This document shows positions 1-9,678 of a DNA stretch of 64,000 nucleotides, one piece after another. The notes below the pieces were generated by a model that was not told where the DNA came from, did no database searches, and worked only from the letters and a program-made list of their open reading frames with translations. The stretch lies in NCBI RefSeq assembly GCF_001028665.1, contig NZ_CP011504.1:2666001-2730000 (forward strand), written 5' to 3'. This stretch comes from Burkholderia pyrrocinia (GTDB lineage: Bacteria > Pseudomonadota > Gammaproteobacteria > Burkholderiales > Burkholderiaceae). Every line of letters starts with the position of its first letter. Within the stretch, counting starts at the first letter, position 1. Both the position numbers and the translations under genes were made by a program.

Positions 1-752
1 GCGCCGCCGTCGACGTGCAGCGTCGTGCCGGTGACCCACGCGGCGAGCGGGCTCGCAAGGAACAGCGCGGCGCCCGCGATGTCGCCGGCCGCACCGAAGC
101 GTCCGAGCGGAATCCAGCGCGGGATGTGGTCATGGTGTTCGGCCGCGACCATCGCGCTGACGGGCACCTGCGGCGTCTCGGTGGTTTCGGGCGCGATCTG
201 GTTCACGCGAATGCCGGCCGGCCCGAGTTCGAGCGCGAGGCTTTTCGTGAAGCCGGTCAGCGCGGCCTTGAACGACGCGTACACGGTGCAGTTCGGAATC
301 GCGCGGAAGCCCTCGATCGACGACACGCCGACGATGCTGCCGCCCGCGCCGCGCTTGCGCAGCAACGGCAGCATCGCGCGCGTGACGATGAACACCTGGC
401 GCAGGTTCACGTCGAACAGCCGCGCGATATCGTCGTCGGTGCAGTCGTCGAACGGTTTCGCGATCTGCAGGAAATCGCCGACGTTGTTGACGAGCACATC
501 GAGGCCGCCGAAGCGCGCGTCGACCGTCCGCGCGAACGCATCGACCTCGTCGCGGCGCGTGACGTCCACGGTGCCGACGAGCGCGTCGACGCCCGCGGCT
601 TCGAGCGCGTGGCGCACGTCCTGCGCGCGTGCCGCGTCGATCTCGGCCACGGCCACGCGTGCGCCCGCTGCGCCGAACGCTTCCGCACAGGCGCGGCCGA
701 TGCCCGCGCCGCCGCCGGTGACCAGCACGGTCTTGCCGGTGAATGAAATCAT
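1..752 (-). CDS. SDR family oxidoreductase (C-terminus cut by window edge)
   Basis: Classical short-chain dehydrogenase/reductase, NAD(P)-dependent, substrate unknown. The start ATG is at 750-752. The N-terminus shows the TGGGAGIG cofactor loop near residue 12, an NNVG motif, a catalytic Ser in VSSIEG and the Tyr-x3-Lys pair in YASFK. The C-terminal HVDGG is just reached at base 1, so only about the last 10 residues are missing. It lies head-to-tail with two more SDR genes and a SnoaL-like gene on the same strand, which suggests one catabolic operon for an alicyclic or terpenoid/steroid-like alcohol. That pathway is inference. The family assignment is secure; the substrate is not readable from sequence. 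Confidence 0.9.
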   Translation of the reverse strand, partial: MISFTGKTVLVTGGGAGIGRACAEAFGAAGARVAVAEIDAARAQDVRHALEAAGVDALVGTVDVTRRDEVDAFARTVDARFGGLDVLVNNVGDFLQIAKPFDDCTDDDIARLFDVNLRQVFIVTRAMLPLLRKRGAGGSIVGVSSIEGFRAIPNCTVYASFKAALTGFTKSLALELGPAGIRVNQIAPETTETPQVPVSAMVAAEHHDHIPRWIPLGRFGAAGDIAGAALFLASPLAAWVTGTTLHVDGG

Positions 753-789
753 CGAAGGACTCCTCTGAATGGAAAAGCGTCGAGCCGCG

Positions 790-1548
790 TCACAGCGACG
801 ACACCAGTTGGGCGTTGTCGATCCGCAGTTCCGCCCCGTTCACGAAACGCGATTCGTCGGACGCAAGGAACAGCACGAGATTCGCGACGTCCTGCGGGTC
901 GCACATGCGCGCCATCGGATCGCTGCCGATGCCGAGCGCGGCCGGATCGAGATCGGGCATCAGCGCCTGCGTCATCGGCGTCCAGATCCCGTCCGGATGG
1001 ATCGAGTTGCAGCGGATCCGGTAGCCGCTGCGCTTGCAGTGCACGGCGACGCTGCGTGCGAGCGCCGTCACCGCGCCTTTCGACCCGGTGTACGCGCACA
1101 TCATCGGCAGCCCGCCGAGCGCGGCGACCGACGACATCATCACGATCGAGCCCGGCGTGTCGTTGCCTTTCATCGCGCCGATCGCGTACTTGCAGCCGAG
1201 GAAATAGCCGTCCGCGTTGGTGCGCATCACGCGCCGCCACGTGTCGAGGCTCGTGTCCTCGATCGAGCCGACCGGGCAGATCGCCGCGTTGTTGACGAGC
1301 ACGTCGAGACGGCCGAAGCGGTCGAGCGTCGACGCGATCGCGTGCCGCCAGCCGTCTTCGTCGGCGATGTCGTGGCGCACGAACAGCGCCGCGTCGCCGA
1401 TCTCGCGGGCGAGCGCACGGCCCGCGTCCTCGTCGATGTCGGTCAGCACGACGCGCGCGCCTTCGGCGGCGAGCAGCAGCGCATCCGCGCGGCCGACGCC
1501 GCTTGCCGCGCCGGTGACCAGCGCGACCTTGTTTGCGACTCGATTCAT
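790..1548 (-). CDS. SDR family oxidoreductase
   Basis: Short-chain dehydrogenase of 252 residues. It has TGAASGVG near the N-terminus, NNAAI in the middle, Ser in MMSSVAA and the catalytic Tyr-x3-Lys in CAYTGSKGAV. The reading frame is open further upstream, but the ATG at 1546-1548 gives the usual SDR N-terminus (MNRVANKVALVTG), has an AGGA about 9 bases upstream and makes a protein of family-typical length. It sits between two other SDR genes with short gaps (37 bp to the next start), so it is probably co-transcribed with them. Cytoplasmic, NAD(P)H-dependent; substrate unknown. Confidence 0.92.
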   Translation of the reverse strand: MNRVANKVALVTGAASGVGRADALLLAAEGARVVLTDIDEDAGRALAREIGDAALFVRHDIADEDGWRHAIASTLDRFGRLDVLVNNAAICPVGSIEDTSLDTWRRVMRTNADGYFLGCKYAIGAMKGNDTPGSIVMMSSVAALGGLPMMCAYTGSKGAVTALARSVAVHCKRSGYRIRCNSIHPDGIWTPMTQALMPDLDPAALGIGSDPMARMCDPQDVANLVLFLASDESRFVNGAELRIDNAQLVSSL

Positions 1549-1588
1549 GTGTCGGTCGATTCCTGTGAGGTTGAAAGAAGGTGGGTGC

Positions 1589-2446
1589 TCACGCGGCGCC
1601 CGGCGCGCGGCCGGCCTTGACCGCATCGAGCGCGGCCGTGCCGTAGAGCTGCGCGATCGTGTCGTCGACGCGCGGGTTCGTGCGCAATTCGTGGCCGCCG
1701 TCGACTGCGAAGCTCTGGCCGGTCATCCAGCCCGATTCGGGGCCTGCGAGATAGCGCACCGCATGCGCGATCGCTTGCGGTTCGCCGAGCGTGCCGAGCG
1801 GAATCTGTTCGAGAAAGCTGTCGACGAGCGCGCGGTTGTCGAACATCGGCGCGGTCGCTTCGGAGCGCGTGAGGCCCGGGCGCACCGCGTTCACGCGGAT
1901 CTTCGCGCCGGCCAGCTCCTCGGCCGCGCCGCGCACGAGCGCTTCGAGCGCGGCCTTCGCGGTGCAGTACGCGGACAGCCAGCGGAAATTGATCCGCGCG
2001 GCGGTCGACGAGATGCAGACGATCGCGCCGCCGCCGCTGTCGGCCAGACGCGGCGCCGCATGACGGATCGCGGCGAACGCGCTGTGCAGGTTCAGGTCGA
2101 TTTCCGCGCGGAAGCTGTCGGCGTCGTGCAGCAGCAGCGGCCGGAACCCGGCGCCGCCGACCGTCGGCACGACGATGTCGAGGCGGTTGTCGAGCGCCCA
2201 CGCGAAGTCGAGCGCCGCTTGCAGGTCGGCTTCGTCGCACGCGTCGCCCGCGTGGATCGCGACGCGGCTGCCGGGCACTGCGTCGGTCAGTTGCCGCTGC
2301 GTGCGTTCGAGCGCGTCGCGGCGGCGGCCCATCAACACGACGGCCGCGCCGTCGGCGACGAGCGCGTGCGCGCAGGCCGCGCCGATGCCGCCGGCGCCGC
2401 CCGTCACGAGCGCGGTGCGGCCATCGAGGGGAAGGGAGGTGCGCAT
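1589..2446 (-). CDS. SDR family oxidoreductase
   Basis: Short-chain dehydrogenase of 285 residues with TGGAGGIG (cofactor binding), Ser in ISSTAA and catalytic YCTAK. The C-terminal FAVDGGHEL is typical, followed by a tail of about 45 residues beyond the core. It starts 3 bp after the stop of the SnoaL-like gene upstream, so the two are almost certainly translationally coupled. With the two neighbouring SDR genes it makes three different dehydrogenases in one block, which fits successive oxidation or reduction steps on a multi-hydroxylated carbon skeleton (inference). Confidence 0.92.
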   Translation of the reverse strand: MRTSLPLDGRTALVTGGAGGIGAACAHALVADGAAVVLMGRRRDALERTQRQLTDAVPGSRVAIHAGDACDEADLQAALDFAWALDNRLDIVVPTVGGAGFRPLLLHDADSFRAEIDLNLHSAFAAIRHAAPRLADSGGGAIVCISSTAARINFRWLSAYCTAKAALEALVRGAAEELAGAKIRVNAVRPGLTRSEATAPMFDNRALVDSFLEQIPLGTLGEPQAIAHAVRYLAGPESGWMTGQSFAVDGGHELRTNPRVDDTIAQLYGTAALDAVKAGRAPGAA

Positions 2447-2449
2447 CGC

Positions 2450-2866
2450 TCAGCCCTCCAGCGGCAGGTCTTGCGACCAGTCGACGTGCAGCGTGCGGGC
2501 GACGAAGCGCCACGTGCCGCCGTCGAATACGCAGCGGTCGCGATAGCGGAGCCCCCAGTCGAGCTTGCGCTTCACGCCGTCGCGCACGTAGACGTGGCAT
2601 GCGACGCCGTAGGTCTCGACGTCGGCCTCGCCGCCGTCGAGCGTGACGAGCTGGTTGTGCACGTGATGCTGGGTCGTCTCGTAGCGCTCGATCACGCGCA
2701 TGCCCGCGACGATCGCGTCGCGGTCGTCGAAGCGGAAGCCGGGGCCGGCGAGCTGCGCATCGGCGGTGAAGAGGGAGGTGAGCCGCGGCCAGTCGCGCCG
2801 GTCGACGGCTTGCGCGTAGCGGCACGCGAGTTCGTACAGCGCGTGGCGGGGATTCGAATCGGTCAT
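2450..2866 (-). CDS. SnoaL/NTF2-like domain protein
   Basis: Protein of 138 residues with the NTF2-like cone fold pattern. It has an N-terminal helix pair (ELACRYAQAVDRRDWPRLTSLF), a central HNQLVTLDGG strand and a C-terminal strand ending in FVARTLHVDW. Such SnoaL_4 members are small dehydratases, isomerases or hydrolases, often found with SDRs and ring-hydroxylating systems. The ATG at 2864-2866 is preceded by GGGAGTACTGC on the coding strand, a good ribosome binding site; the longer upstream frame is not needed. It is the first gene of the leftward SDR block and lies 3 bp from the next start. Confidence 0.85.
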   Translation of the reverse strand: MTDSNPRHALYELACRYAQAVDRRDWPRLTSLFTADAQLAGPGFRFDDRDAIVAGMRVIERYETTQHHVHNQLVTLDGGEADVETYGVACHVYVRDGVKRKLDWGLRYRDRCVFDGGTWRFVARTLHVDWSQDLPLEG

Positions 2867-3327
2867 GCAGTACTCCCGTTGAAGGACGGAAAGAGTCGGC
2901 CGCGCCGCGAGTGCGGACGCGGGCGGCATTGCGACGTCGATGCGCAGGTTCGCATCGAACCGATCGGGACTCGTCATCCATACGGAGCAGGGCGAGGGTC
3001 GGGGAAAACACCGGGGCGGGCTGCCGCACGCGGTTCGATGGCGCATCGATGGCGCGGCGCAACAACCGATGCGCGGCATGCGTCCGACGATTGGCGCGGC
3101 CTGTTACGAAAGGCGCGCGACGTGCCGCGTTTGCGCCATGCGTGTGAATCGGCGGTTCGCGATGTTGCGACGCGGCACGTCACTCGCGCGCCGCTCAGCG
3201 TTTGCCCCTAGTCGAAACGGACGATGGCCGGCGGCCGGGCGCTGGCTACCGTGCAGTCATCCGGTGCGGCATGCGATGCGCGCCGGACACGAACCGCACG
3301 AGCGGCCAACCGGAGGGGACGACGATC
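2867..3327. other. Intergenic region, divergent promoters expected
   Basis: About 460 bases separate the leftward SnoaL/SDR block from the rightward small secreted protein. No convincing gene or operator was seen. It must hold the promoters of both directions, but no clear -35/-10 pair stands out. Confidence 0.5.
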
Positions 3328-3537
3328 ATGAGACTGACGACTCGCAAACTGTGCGTATTGGCGATGGGCACGTTCGCTGCCATGGCAATGGCGCGATACG
3401 GAGCCGACCAGGTCCCGTCTCCGCCGTATGCGGCCGGCATCCTGCAATGTCGCTCGGTCGACCCGAACGGCCTGCCGACCGGTTGCGTGCCGATCGACCC
3501 GTCGCACTTCGGTTTCGCCGCGTTGCGCGGCATGTGA
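3328..3537 (+). CDS. Small secreted hypothetical protein
   Basis: A 69-residue protein starting at ATG 3328, which has CGGAGGGG 8 to 12 bases upstream. The first 22 residues (MRLTTRKLCVLAMGTFAAMAMA) look like a weak signal peptide or short anchor. The remainder is Pro/Gly-rich and carries two cysteines (about residues 41 and 53) that could form a disulfide in the periplasm. No family recognised. The strong ribosome binding site and compact signal-like N-terminus support a real gene; codon use alone does not decide it. Confidence 0.5.
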   Translation: MRLTTRKLCVLAMGTFAAMAMARYGADQVPSPPYAAGILQCRSVDPNGLPTGCVPIDPSHFGFAALRGM

Positions 3538-3875
3538 CGCCGGCGCGGCCGCGCGCCGCGCCGGCCGGACGCCGCCGCGACGCGACAGCGCACGGGCAGC
3601 TTTCGCCGGGGGCGCCAAGTAATCGTTGCGCATCGGCCAGGCTGCGCGGCCGGTCCCGCTTCACGCCGTTCGACTTTCGCCGCGCCCGACACGGCGCACG
3701 GCTTGCATCAACACCACAGCGTGCTCTTAACGGCAACGCGACAACGCGGCACCGTGACGACGCGATAACTCGGCGCAGTGACAACGTATCGACCCCCACG
3801 TCAGGCGACCAGCCCGGCACGCCAGCGTCACGCTCCTCGTTTCCCGCAGATTTCCTTCACGCTGACCCATTCTCC
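3538..3875. other. Intergenic region
   Basis: About 340 bases between the small secreted protein and the flavoprotein. It is rich in CGCG and contains ACAACG/GATAACT stretches, but I see no gene, no clear promoter and no terminator hairpin. Confidence 0.4.
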
Positions 3876-5372
3876 ATGTCATCCGACTATTCCCTGACCC
3901 GCCCCCTGAACGCCCGCGACGTGCATCGCTGGGACGCCGAACACGATGTCGTGATCGTCGGCTTCGGCGCGGCCGGCGCGTGCGCGGCGATCGAAGCCGC
4001 GAGCGTCGGCGCCGATACGCTGATCGTCGAACGCGCATCGAGCTACGGCGGCACGAGCGCGTTGTCGGGCGGCGAGATCTACCTCGGCGGCAGCGGCGGC
4101 ACGCCTGCCCAGCGGCAGGCCGGCTTTACCGACGACACCGAGGACCTGTATCGCTACCTGATGCTCGCGGGCGGCCGCGACGCCGACGACGCCAAGGTGC
4201 GCCTCTACGCGAACGAGAGCCTTGCACACCACGACTGGCTCGTCGCGCAGGGGCTCACGTACAAGAACACGTTCATCGCCGAGCGGATCGTCGAACCGGA
4301 AACCGACGACTGCCTGATCTGGTCGGGCAGCGAGGAAGCCTGGCCGTTCAGCGAGGCCGCGAAACCGTGCCCGCGCGGCCACACGCCGCAATGGCCGGGC
4401 TGGGGCGGCGGGCAGATGCTGATGCGCGTGCTGGCCGAACGCGTGGCGGCGCTCGGCGTCGCGACGCGCTACGACACGCGCGCGCTCGCGCTGATCGTCG
4501 ACGATGGCGGCACGGTGTGCGGCGTCGTGCTGCGTGCGTATGGCGACACGGTGTTCGTGCGTGCGCGTGGTGCGGTGATCCTGTGTGCGGGCGGCTTCGC
4601 GATGAACCGCGACATGGTGCGCCGGCATGCGCCGCAGTTCCTGCGCTCGGACGAGCCGATCGGCAGCCCCGGCGACGACGGCTCGGGCATCCTGCTCGGC
4701 CAGAGCGCGGGCGGCGCGGCGATCCACATGGACCAGGGTTTCGTCAGCCTGCCGTTCTACGCGCCCGAATCGCTGATCAAGGGCATTTTCGTGAACGCGC
4801 GCGGGCAGCGCTTCATCAACGAGGACGGTTATCACGGCCGCACGGGCCATCATGCGTTCCACCAGGCCGACGACCGGATCTACCTGCTCGTCGACCACGC
4901 GACTTATCAGGAACCGCCCGCGATCGCGCGGATCGGCATCGCGGCGGCCGGCGAAACGTGGGAGGAGGTCGAACGCGACCTGCAGATGCCGGCCGGCACG
5001 CTGACGGCGACCGTCGACGTGTACAACCGCCATGCAGCCGAAGGCGCCGATCCGCTGTTCCACAAGGCGAAGAAGTGGCTGCAGCCGCTGATCGAACCGC
5101 CGTTCGTCGCGCTCGATTGCCGGATCGACTACGCGTTTTATCCGCATTTCACGCTCGGCGGGCTCGACACGCTGCCGACCGGGCAGGTGCTCGATGCGGC
5201 GCGCGTGCCGGTGCCGGGCCTCTATGCGGCCGGCCGCACGACGTGCGGGCTGCCGCGCTGGGGCGCCGGCTACAGTTCGGGGCTGTCGCTGGCCGACGCG
5301 ACGTTCTTCGGCCGGCAGGCCGGCCGTCACGCGGCGCACGCGGTGCGCGACGCATTGCGCAGCGCCGCGTAG
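3876..5372 (+). CDS. FAD-dependent oxidoreductase, KstD/fumarate-reductase flavoprotein type
   Basis: Flavoprotein of 498 residues. Dinucleotide-binding GFGAAGACAA lies near residue 30, followed by VERASSYGGTSALSGG, the FAD-contacting region typical of 3-ketosteroid dehydrogenases and fumarate-reductase-like flavoproteins. The C-terminal second FAD segment reads GLYAAGRTTCGLPRWGAGYSSG. The frame is open for 300 codons upstream, but the ATG at 3876 begins a normal N-terminus and everything before it lacks coding character. The enzyme probably desaturates or reduces a cyclic ketone, in keeping with the SDR genes to the left. The exact substrate is not readable. Confidence 0.88.
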   Translation: MSSDYSLTRPLNARDVHRWDAEHDVVIVGFGAAGACAAIEAASVGADTLIVERASSYGGTSALSGGEIYLGGSGGTPAQRQAGFTDDTEDLYRYLMLAGGRDADDAKVRLYANESLAHHDWLVAQGLTYKNTFIAERIVEPETDDCLIWSGSEEAWPFSEAAKPCPRGHTPQWPGWGGGQMLMRVLAERVAALGVATRYDTRALALIVDDGGTVCGVVLRAYGDTVFVRARGAVILCAGGFAMNRDMVRRHAPQFLRSDEPIGSPGDDGSGILLGQSAGGAAIHMDQGFVSLPFYAPESLIKGIFVNARGQRFINEDGYHGRTGHHAFHQADDRIYLLVDHATYQEPPAIARIGIAAAGETWEEVERDLQMPAGTLTATVDVYNRHAAEGADPLFHKAKKWLQPLIEPPFVALDCRIDYAFYPHFTLGGLDTLPTGQVLDAARVPVPGLYAAGRTTCGLPRWGAGYSSGLSLADATFFGRQAGRHAAHAVRDALRSAA

Positions 5373-5387
5373 CGTCGCCGCAAATGA

Positions 5388-5433
5388 ACGACGCCCCGGG
5401 CAATCGATCGCATTGCCCGGGGCGTCGTCGTTT
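5388..5433 (+). terminator. Rho-independent-like terminator hairpin
   Basis: A perfect 17-bp inverted repeat (5388-5404 with 5412-5428) with a 7-base loop lies 16 bases after the flavoprotein stop and runs into CGTTT. It can stop transcription from both sides, since AcpA ends at 5484 on the other strand. Confidence 0.8.
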
Positions 5434-5472
5434 CAAGCGGTCAAGCGGTGAAGCAGTTAAGCAGTCAAACGA
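5433..5472. repeat. Degenerate octamer tandem array
   Basis: Five 8-base units in register: TCAAGCGG, TCAAGCGG, TGAAGCAG, TTAAGCAG, TCAAACGA. They directly follow the terminator hairpin and end 12 bases before the AcpA stop codon. The first two copies are identical and the rest have decayed. Confidence 0.65.
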
Positions 5473-5483
5473 CCAACCGTCCG

Positions 5484-7148
5484 TCAGCCGAGATCGAGCG
5501 CGTTCGTGAGATCGCCCGGCGGCGGCTCGCCGCGCGCGGCGAACGCGTTGTTGCGCGCGGCCACGCCGTCGAGCGGCGCGAGCCCGTGCACGCGGCTGAT
5601 GAGGCGCAGGATCGAGTTCGTGTCGTACAGCGTGTGATCGACGTAACCCTTCTTCGCGAACGGCGAGATCACGAGCGCCGGAATCCGCGAGCCCGGCCCC
5701 CAGCGGTCGCCGACCGGCGGCGCAACGTGATCCCACCAGCCGCCGTTCTCGTCGTGCGTCATCACGATCACGGTGTTGTCCCATTGCGGCCCGCGCCGGA
5801 TATGGTCGATCACGGTCGCGATGTGGCGGTCGCCCGATTCGATGTCCGCGTAGCCCGCGTGCATGTTCAGGTTGCCCTGCGGCTTGTAGAACGTGACGGC
5901 CGGCAGGCGGCCCGCGTCGATGTCGGCGATGAAGCGGTTCGTCGACGGCTCGTCGCCGAGCCCTGCATCACGAAGGTGCCGCTGGCGCGCTTCGGTGCCC
6001 GGCGCGAAGTTGCGGAAGTAGTTGAACGGCTGGTGGTGGTACTGGAAATCGGGCACGGTGCCCGTGTCGCGATGCTCGAGCGCGTATTGCCACGCACCGC
6101 TGTACCACGCCCAGTCGATGTTCTTCTCCGACAGGCGGTCGCCGATCGTCGCGTAGCCCTGCGGCGGCAGCACGCGATGGTCGTCCGGATCCGCATACGC
6201 GGCATTGCCCGGGTCGGGCGGCGGCACGTAGCTCGGCTGGTACGGCGGCGCCATCGTGTTCACGCCGTAACCGTCGGGCGTCAGCGGGCCGTCGCCCGCG
6301 AACTTCGGCGGGCCGTCGAGCGCGGATGCCGGCGAATCGGCGGCGAGCGCGAGGCGCGTGCCGGCCGGATCGTCGCCTTCGACCTTCGACAGCAGCTTCG
6401 CCGCGTGCGGATGCTTGTGCGCGTCCGGATACCGCGGCGCCTGCGCGGAAATCAGGAACATGTGGTTCAGCCACGAACCGCCGAAAGCCGCCATGAAGAA
6501 GTTGTCGCACAGCGTGTATTGGCGCGCGAGATTCCACAGCCGCAGCGTGTCGGCCGAATTGCGGTAGTGGCCCATCACGAGGCCGCCCGAATCGGCCCAC
6601 GCGGCGAACTGGTCGTTGCGGCCGGCCGCGATCTGCATCTGGTTCTGGTAGAAGCGGTGCCACAGGTCGCGCGTGATCACGCCGTTCGGCAGCGGCTTGC
6701 CCTGCGCGTCGGCGATCCGGAACGGCGCGTTCGGCAGCTTGTCGAGGTCGCGCTCGGCGATCGCGTAGCGCTTGCCGTCCACTTCCTGCGCCTGCGGCAC
6801 GAGCCCGCCCCAGATCTTCGGCAGCACGGGCAGCAGCGTCTTGCCGTCGCGGTCGAGCTGCTGCGCGTGCTCGGGCCGCACCTCGCTCAGCGGATGGCGC
6901 ACGCCCGGGAAATCGCCGTACAGGTTCGCGAAGCTGCGGTTTTCCGCATAGATCACGACGATGTGGCGCACGCGCTGGCGCAATGCTTCGTCGATGCGCA
7001 GGTCGGCGGCGGAGCGCGGCGCGCTGCCCGCCGTGGTTTCACAGCCGCTGAGCGCGACACCGGCACCGAGTGCGGCGAGGCCGCCGAGCACACGGCGGCG
7101 GTCGGGATCGGCGGGAAGGTCGTCGGGGCGATCGGGGGTGTCGGTCAC
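5484..7148 (-). CDS. acpA: AcpA-type acid phosphatase / phospholipase-C-like phosphoesterase
   Basis: Phosphoesterase-family protein (PF04185 type) of about 554 residues, secreted. I chose GTG at 7148: it has GGAG 8 bases upstream and gives an N-terminus with twin arginines (DRRRVLGG, residues 16-23) followed by a hydrophobic stretch and a lipobox, LSGC with Cys36. This indicates a Tat-exported lipoprotein or a cleaved Tat signal. Family motifs are ENRSF near residue 65 and HDENGGWWDH near 463-472. Such enzymes release phosphate from phosphomonoesters, and some act on phospholipid head groups. The frame extends to 7247, but that extension would bury the signal peptide. Confidence 0.85.
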   Translation of the reverse strand: MTDTPDRPDDLPADPDRRRVLGGLAALGAGVALSGCETTAGSAPRSAADLRIDEALRQRVRHIVVIYAENRSFANLYGDFPGVRHPLSEVRPEHAQQLDRDGKTLLPVLPKIWGGLVPQAQEVDGKRYAIAERDLDKLPNAPFRIADAQGKPLPNGVITRDLWHRFYQNQMQIAAGRNDQFAAWADSGGLVMGHYRNSADTLRLWNLARQYTLCDNFFMAAFGGSWLNHMFLISAQAPRYPDAHKHPHAAKLLSKVEGDDPAGTRLALAADSPASALDGPPKFAGDGPLTPDGYGVNTMAPPYQPSYVPPPDPGNAAYADPDDHRVLPPQGYATIGDRLSEKNIDWAWYSGAWQYALEHRDTGTVPDFQYHHQPFNYFRNFAPGTEARQRHLRDAGLGDEPSTNRFIADIDAGRLPAVTFYKPQGNLNMHAGYADIESGDRHIATVIDHIRRGPQWDNTVIVMTHDENGGWWDHVAPPVGDRWGPGSRIPALVISPFAKKGYVDHTLYDTNSILRLISRVHGLAPLDGVAARNNAFAARGEPPPGDLTNALDLG

Positions 7149-7621
7149 GTCGTGGGCTCCTCGAATGAGCGGGTTGGCGATGTCGTTCGATGCGCGGCGG
7201 CGTCGCTCAGGCTGCCGCGATGCGGGACGGAAAGCAACGGCCGGCATGGCGCAACCAGCGCGCGCGGCTCATTTGTCATAAAAAGGTCACGAACGCGACT
7301 ATAACGCGACGGGGGCCGCCGACGAAAGGTGTTTGTCGGACGATTCGACTCGCGCGGCAGGCGATGCGCGACGCCCGCGCGGGGACTAGACTGAATTCAG
7401 GGGCGGCACGTCGCGGCGTGCCGCCCGGGCGAGGATCGCCCGACGGCGCCGGCCGACGGCGCCGCCGCGGCGTCATCGATGCGACGAAACGAGGCGACAC
7501 AGCGAGGCGACGATGACGCGGATGTTTGCCGTTTCCGCATGGCCGCCGATGCCGCGCGCCGGTCGCGCGCGGTTGCCCGCGTGAGCGCGCGCCGCACCGC
7601 GCGTGCGGCCGGGCCGATGCC
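7149..7621. other. Intergenic region between divergent acpA and ftsH-like genes
   Basis: About 470 bases. A lower-GC stretch near 7270-7310 (CATAAAAAGG, GACTATAACG) is the likeliest promoter site for acpA. No gene, repeat or clear operator was seen; no Pho box could be identified with confidence. Confidence 0.4.
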
Positions 7622-9595
7622 ATGGACAAGAAATTCGACTACCCGGGATTGCTGATCGCGGCGGGCTTCTTCGTGCTGTTCGCCGCGCAGTTGCTGATGC
7701 TGCACCCGGCGTCGGCGTCGATCGCATACAGCGATTTCCACCGGCTCGTCGCCGCGCGGCTCGTCGACGATCTCGAGGTCGGCCCCGCGTCGATCACGGG
7801 CACGCTGAAGATGCCGCAGGCCGCCACGGTGCTGCCGGCGTCCGAAGCCGCGGCCGTGCAGCAGGCCGGCGCGCCGTGGCGCTTCACGACCAACCGCGTG
7901 ACCGACGAGCACCTGACCGACACGCTGACCGCCGCCGGCATCCGCTATCACGGCACGCCCGACACGGGCTGGATCGCGTCGCTCGCGTCGTGGCTGCTGC
8001 CGCTCGTGCTGTTCGTGTTCGTGTGGAACATGATGCTGCGAAAGCGCGGCGGGCTGCAGGACTTCACCGGAATGGGCAAGAGCCGCGCGCGCGTGTACGT
8101 GCAGCAGGAAACCGGCATCACGTTCGACGACATCGCCGGCATCGACGAGGCGAAGGCCGAACTGCAGCAGCTCGTCGCGTTCCTGCGCAACCCCGACCGC
8201 TACCAGCGGCTCGGCGGCAAGATCCCGAAGGGCGTGCTCGTCGTCGGCGCGCCGGGCACGGGCAAGACGCTGCTCGCGCGCGCGGTGGCCGGCGAGGCGG
8301 CCGTGCCGTTCTTCTCGATCAGCGGCTCGGCGTTCGTCGAGATGTTCGTCGGCGTGGGCGCCGCGCGCGTGCGCGACCTGTTCGAGCAGGCGCAGCAGAA
8401 GGCGCCGTGCATCGTGTTCGTCGACGAGCTCGATGCGCTCGGCAAGGTGCGCGGCGTCGGCCCGACGTCGGGCAACGACGAACGCGAGCAGACGCTCAAC
8501 CAGCTGCTCGTCGAGATGGACGGCTTCCAGGCCGGCTCCGGCGTGATCATCATGGCCGCGACGAACCGGCCGGAGATCCTCGATCCCGCGCTGCTGCGGC
8601 CGGGCCGCTTCGATCGCCACATCGCGATCGACCGGCCCGACGTGAACGGCCGCCGGCAGATCCTCGGCGTGCACGTGAAGCGCGTGAAGCTCGCGGCCGA
8701 GGTCGACCTCGGCGAACTCGCGTCGCGTACGCCGGGCTTCGTCGGCGCCGATCTCGCGAACGTCGTCAACGAGGCTGCGCTGCATGCGGCCGAACTCGGC
8801 AAGCCGGCGATCGGCATGGCCGACTTCGACGAGGCGATCGACCGCGCGTTGACGGGCCTCGAGCGCAAGAGCCGCGTGATGAACGCGCAGGAAAAGCTGA
8901 CCATCGCGTATCACGAGGCCGGCCATGCGCTCGTCGCGGAAAGCCGCGCGCATTGCGATCCGGTGAAGAAGGTGTCGATCATTCCGCGCGGCGTCGCCGC
9001 GCTCGGCTACACGCAGCAAGTGCCGACCGAGGATCGCTACGTGCTGCGCAGGAGCGAGCTGCTCGACCGGATCGATGCACTGCTCGGCGGGCGGGTCGCC
9101 GAAGAGCTTGTGTTCGGCGACGTGTCGACGGGCGCGCAGAACGATCTCGAACGCGCGACCGCGATGGCGCGCCACATGGTCATGCAGTACGGGATGAGCG
9201 AGAAGATCGGCCTCGTGACGTTCGACGACGCCGATGCGCGCCAGGGCATGCCCGGCGCATGGCATGCGGGCGCCGGACGCTGCAGCGAGCACACGGCACG
9301 GATGATCGACGACGAAGTGCACACGCTGCTGGCCGACGCGCATGCGCGGGTGGCGGCGACGCTCGGCGAACGCCGCGATGCGCTCGAACGCATCGCGCGA
9401 CGGCTGCTGCAATGCGAAGTGCTCGAACGAGACGCGCTGCAGGCGCTGATCGACGGGCGTATCGAACCGTCGTCCGCGGCAGCGGCACCCGACGGCGATG
9501 CCGGCCCGCGCGGCGACGCGCTCGCGCCCGAGCAGGCGTCGGCGGTCGAGCGCGATTTCATCGCGTACGGGCCGCGTCGCGAGCCCGAACGCTGA
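7622..9595 (+). CDS. ftsH: FtsH-family ATP-dependent zinc metalloprotease (accessory paralogue)
   Basis: Membrane AAA+ protease of 657 residues. Two transmembrane helices (about 13-30 and 116-137) flank a short periplasmic part. The AAA+ module has Walker A GAPGTGKT, Walker [13 protein letters not shown], an aromatic pore segment ([18 protein letters not shown]) and the second region of homology [19 protein letters not shown]. The zinc site HEAGH is at residues 431-435. It degrades membrane and unstable cytosolic proteins. The usual ftsH lies next to rrmJ and folP; this copy stands alone beside an OsmC-like gene, so it is probably a second FtsH. The ATG at 7622 gives the canonical N-terminus (MDKKFDYPG), although no strong ribosome binding site precedes it. 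Confidence 0.92.
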   Translation: MDKKFDYPGLLIAAGFFVLFAAQLLMLHPASASIAYSDFHRLVAARLVDDLEVGPASITGTLKMPQAATVLPASEAAAVQQAGAPWRFTTNRVTDEHLTDTLTAAGIRYHGTPDTGWIASLASWLLPLVLFVFVWNMMLRKRGGLQDFTGMGKSRARVYVQQETGITFDDIAGIDEAKAELQQLVAFLRNPDRYQRLGGKIPKGVLVVGAPGTGKTLLARAVAGEAAVPFFSISGSAFVEMFVGVGAARVRDLFEQAQQKAPCIVFVDELDALGKVRGVGPTSGNDEREQTLNQLLVEMDGFQAGSGVIIMAATNRPEILDPALLRPGRFDRHIAIDRPDVNGRRQILGVHVKRVKLAAEVDLGELASRTPGFVGADLANVVNEAALHAAELGKPAIGMADFDEAIDRALTGLERKSRVMNAQEKLTIAYHEAGHALVAESRAHCDPVKKVSIIPRGVAALGYTQQVPTEDRYVLRRSELLDRIDALLGGRVAEELVFGDVSTGAQNDLERATAMARHMVMQYGMSEKIGLVTFDDADARQGMPGAWHAGAGRCSEHTARMIDDEVHTLLADAHARVAATLGERRDALERIARRLLQCEVLERDALQALIDGRIEPSSAAAAPDGDAGPRGDALAPEQASAVERDFIAYGPRREPER

Positions 9596-9678
9596 ATGCG
9601 CTGCAAGCCTGCGAACGGCGCGTGCCGATGCGGCGCTGCGCCGGAATTCCTTTCCCCCTTTCCAGTTACGGAGTCGCC

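Noticed and set aside
2940..3875. Upstream extension of the flavoprotein frame by more than 300 codons
   Set aside because: The extension is Arg-rich, overlaps a small gene with a good ribosome binding site and lies outside the flavoprotein family's normal length.
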